From assembly GCA_022560655.1 (NCBI GenBank), contig JADFSS010000002.1, positions 19,049 through 83,048 on the forward strand: a DNA stretch of 64,000 nucleotides. The letters run 5' to 3'. The translations under genes and the position numbers were made by a program. Position 1 is the stretch's first letter. Every line of letters begins with the position of its first letter. The notes beneath the pieces were generated by a model that saw only the letters and a list, made by a program, of their open reading frames with translations, was not told the DNA's origin and did no database searches. This DNA comes from Candidatus Neomarinimicrobiota bacterium. GTDB taxonomy: Bacteria; Fidelibacterota; Marinisomatia; SCGC-AAA003-L08; TS1B11. Shown one piece after another: positions 62,303 to 64,000 of this stretch.

Positions 62303-62340
62303 CTTGATGATGATGATTTTGACGACGGGCTCGATTAGGT

Positions 62341-63638
<1,298 letters not shown>

Positions 63639-63642
<4 letters not shown>

Positions 63643-63947
63643 GGATCAAGGCGCTCCTGATTAGGGGTAGTTTCAGATTTCTTAGGTGACTTGACTTTTG
63701 CAATTTGATTATGAAGATATTTGTCCATCCAGTATGGGTATGAGGTCAATCCAATTAAAAATATGATCTCGAGAACCAGTGTATATTTGAATTGAAAAAT
63801 GAAGGGAACCCAGGCAGACAATCCCAAGGACACGGCCAAAAGAAGGATTGCGGTTGTGAATAATGTGGCCATTAGAAGCCGAGCCCGGAATACCTTCCCC
63901 ACGGATGATTTAGGTCGGTTATCGTCATCGATTGTCCCTAGCATCAT
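63639..63947 (-). CDS. Two-helix membrane protein of the integrated element, unknown
   Basis: A 102-residue protein with two hydrophobic helices (LLMATLFTTAILLLAVSLGL and YTLVLEIIFLIGLTSYPYWM) and a Lys-rich tail. It is encoded just upstream of, and overlapping (ATGA), the integrase, so the two are translated together. No family is recognised. Codon use is AT-richer than the chromosome. The last 53 bases of the window show nothing. Confidence 0.6.
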
Positions 63948-64000
63948 CCTTTTTATGTTAATCGTACTAATCCAATATCTTTCACGATTTAGTTTTATCC

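Overview
The window is one contig of roughly 57-58% GC that reads as a flagellated, Gram-negative member of the FCB superphylum. The markers are a SusC/SusD pair, a secreted M6 protease ending in a type-IX-like sorting module (NYPNPFNPST motif), a short EF-Ts and a DUF3098-like protein. A Marinimicrobia (SAR406)-like lineage fits best, but this is inferred from gene content; no rRNA is present.

Layout. 0.3-8.3 kb: a tight flagellar operon flgF-flgG-flgA-flgH-flgI-flgJ-flgN-flgK-flgL-fliW-csrA, preceded by a near-consensus sigma-54 promoter. 8.3-15.2 kb: a co-oriented glycan-type set with a methyltransferase, a deacetylase/glycosyltransferase/TPR fusion, a TPR protein, a cyclic-nucleotide-binding protein and two glycosyltransferase/TPR proteins. 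It plausibly modifies flagellin or surface glycans, but no flagellin gene is in the window. 15.6-17.7 kb: small genes (XRE regulator, Cys-rich secreted protein, SprA-related HExxH protein). 17.9-26 kb: pyruvate kinase, then pyrR-pyrB-pyrC behind a PyrR-type attenuator, running into rplM-rpsI-rpsB-tsf-pyrH-frr and a strong bidirectional terminator. 26-28.8 kb (minus): B12-dependent ribonucleotide reductase nrdJ with an NrdR box; then tRNA-Gly(CCC).

29-38 kb is the most unusual region: a FlgT-like protein, a TPR/S-layer-homology lipoprotein, an LPP20-family protein, a FecR-domain protein and a CHASE2 adenylate cyclase with a LysM domain inside its sensor, followed by a CsgG-like lipoprotein (minus strand) and a lysozyme-like secreted protein. 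FlgT-, LPP20(FlgP)- and CsgG(FlgO)-like proteins together recall the outer-membrane flagellar rings of Vibrio. Two further sigma-54-like promoters in this region suggest co-regulation with the flagellar operon.

38-51.6 kb: susD/susC (minus); a DUF3179 protein whose CPLC motif reads TGA-Pro-Leu-Cys and is therefore a selenoprotein candidate; an active/inactive M16 peptidase pair; a methyltransferase; fur (with a Fur box) and an FTR1 iron permease; a single-domain response regulator; a possible 43-residue membrane protein; and a small outer-membrane-type protein. 51.8-62.3 kb: the giant M6 protease, a DUF1460 lipoprotein, an ABM-like protein, pcrA/uvrD, mltG and a DUF3098-like protein. 62.3-64 kb: tRNA-Asp(GTC) is the attachment site of an integrated element whose tyrosine-recombinase frame runs through the tRNA complement; the element continues past the window edge.
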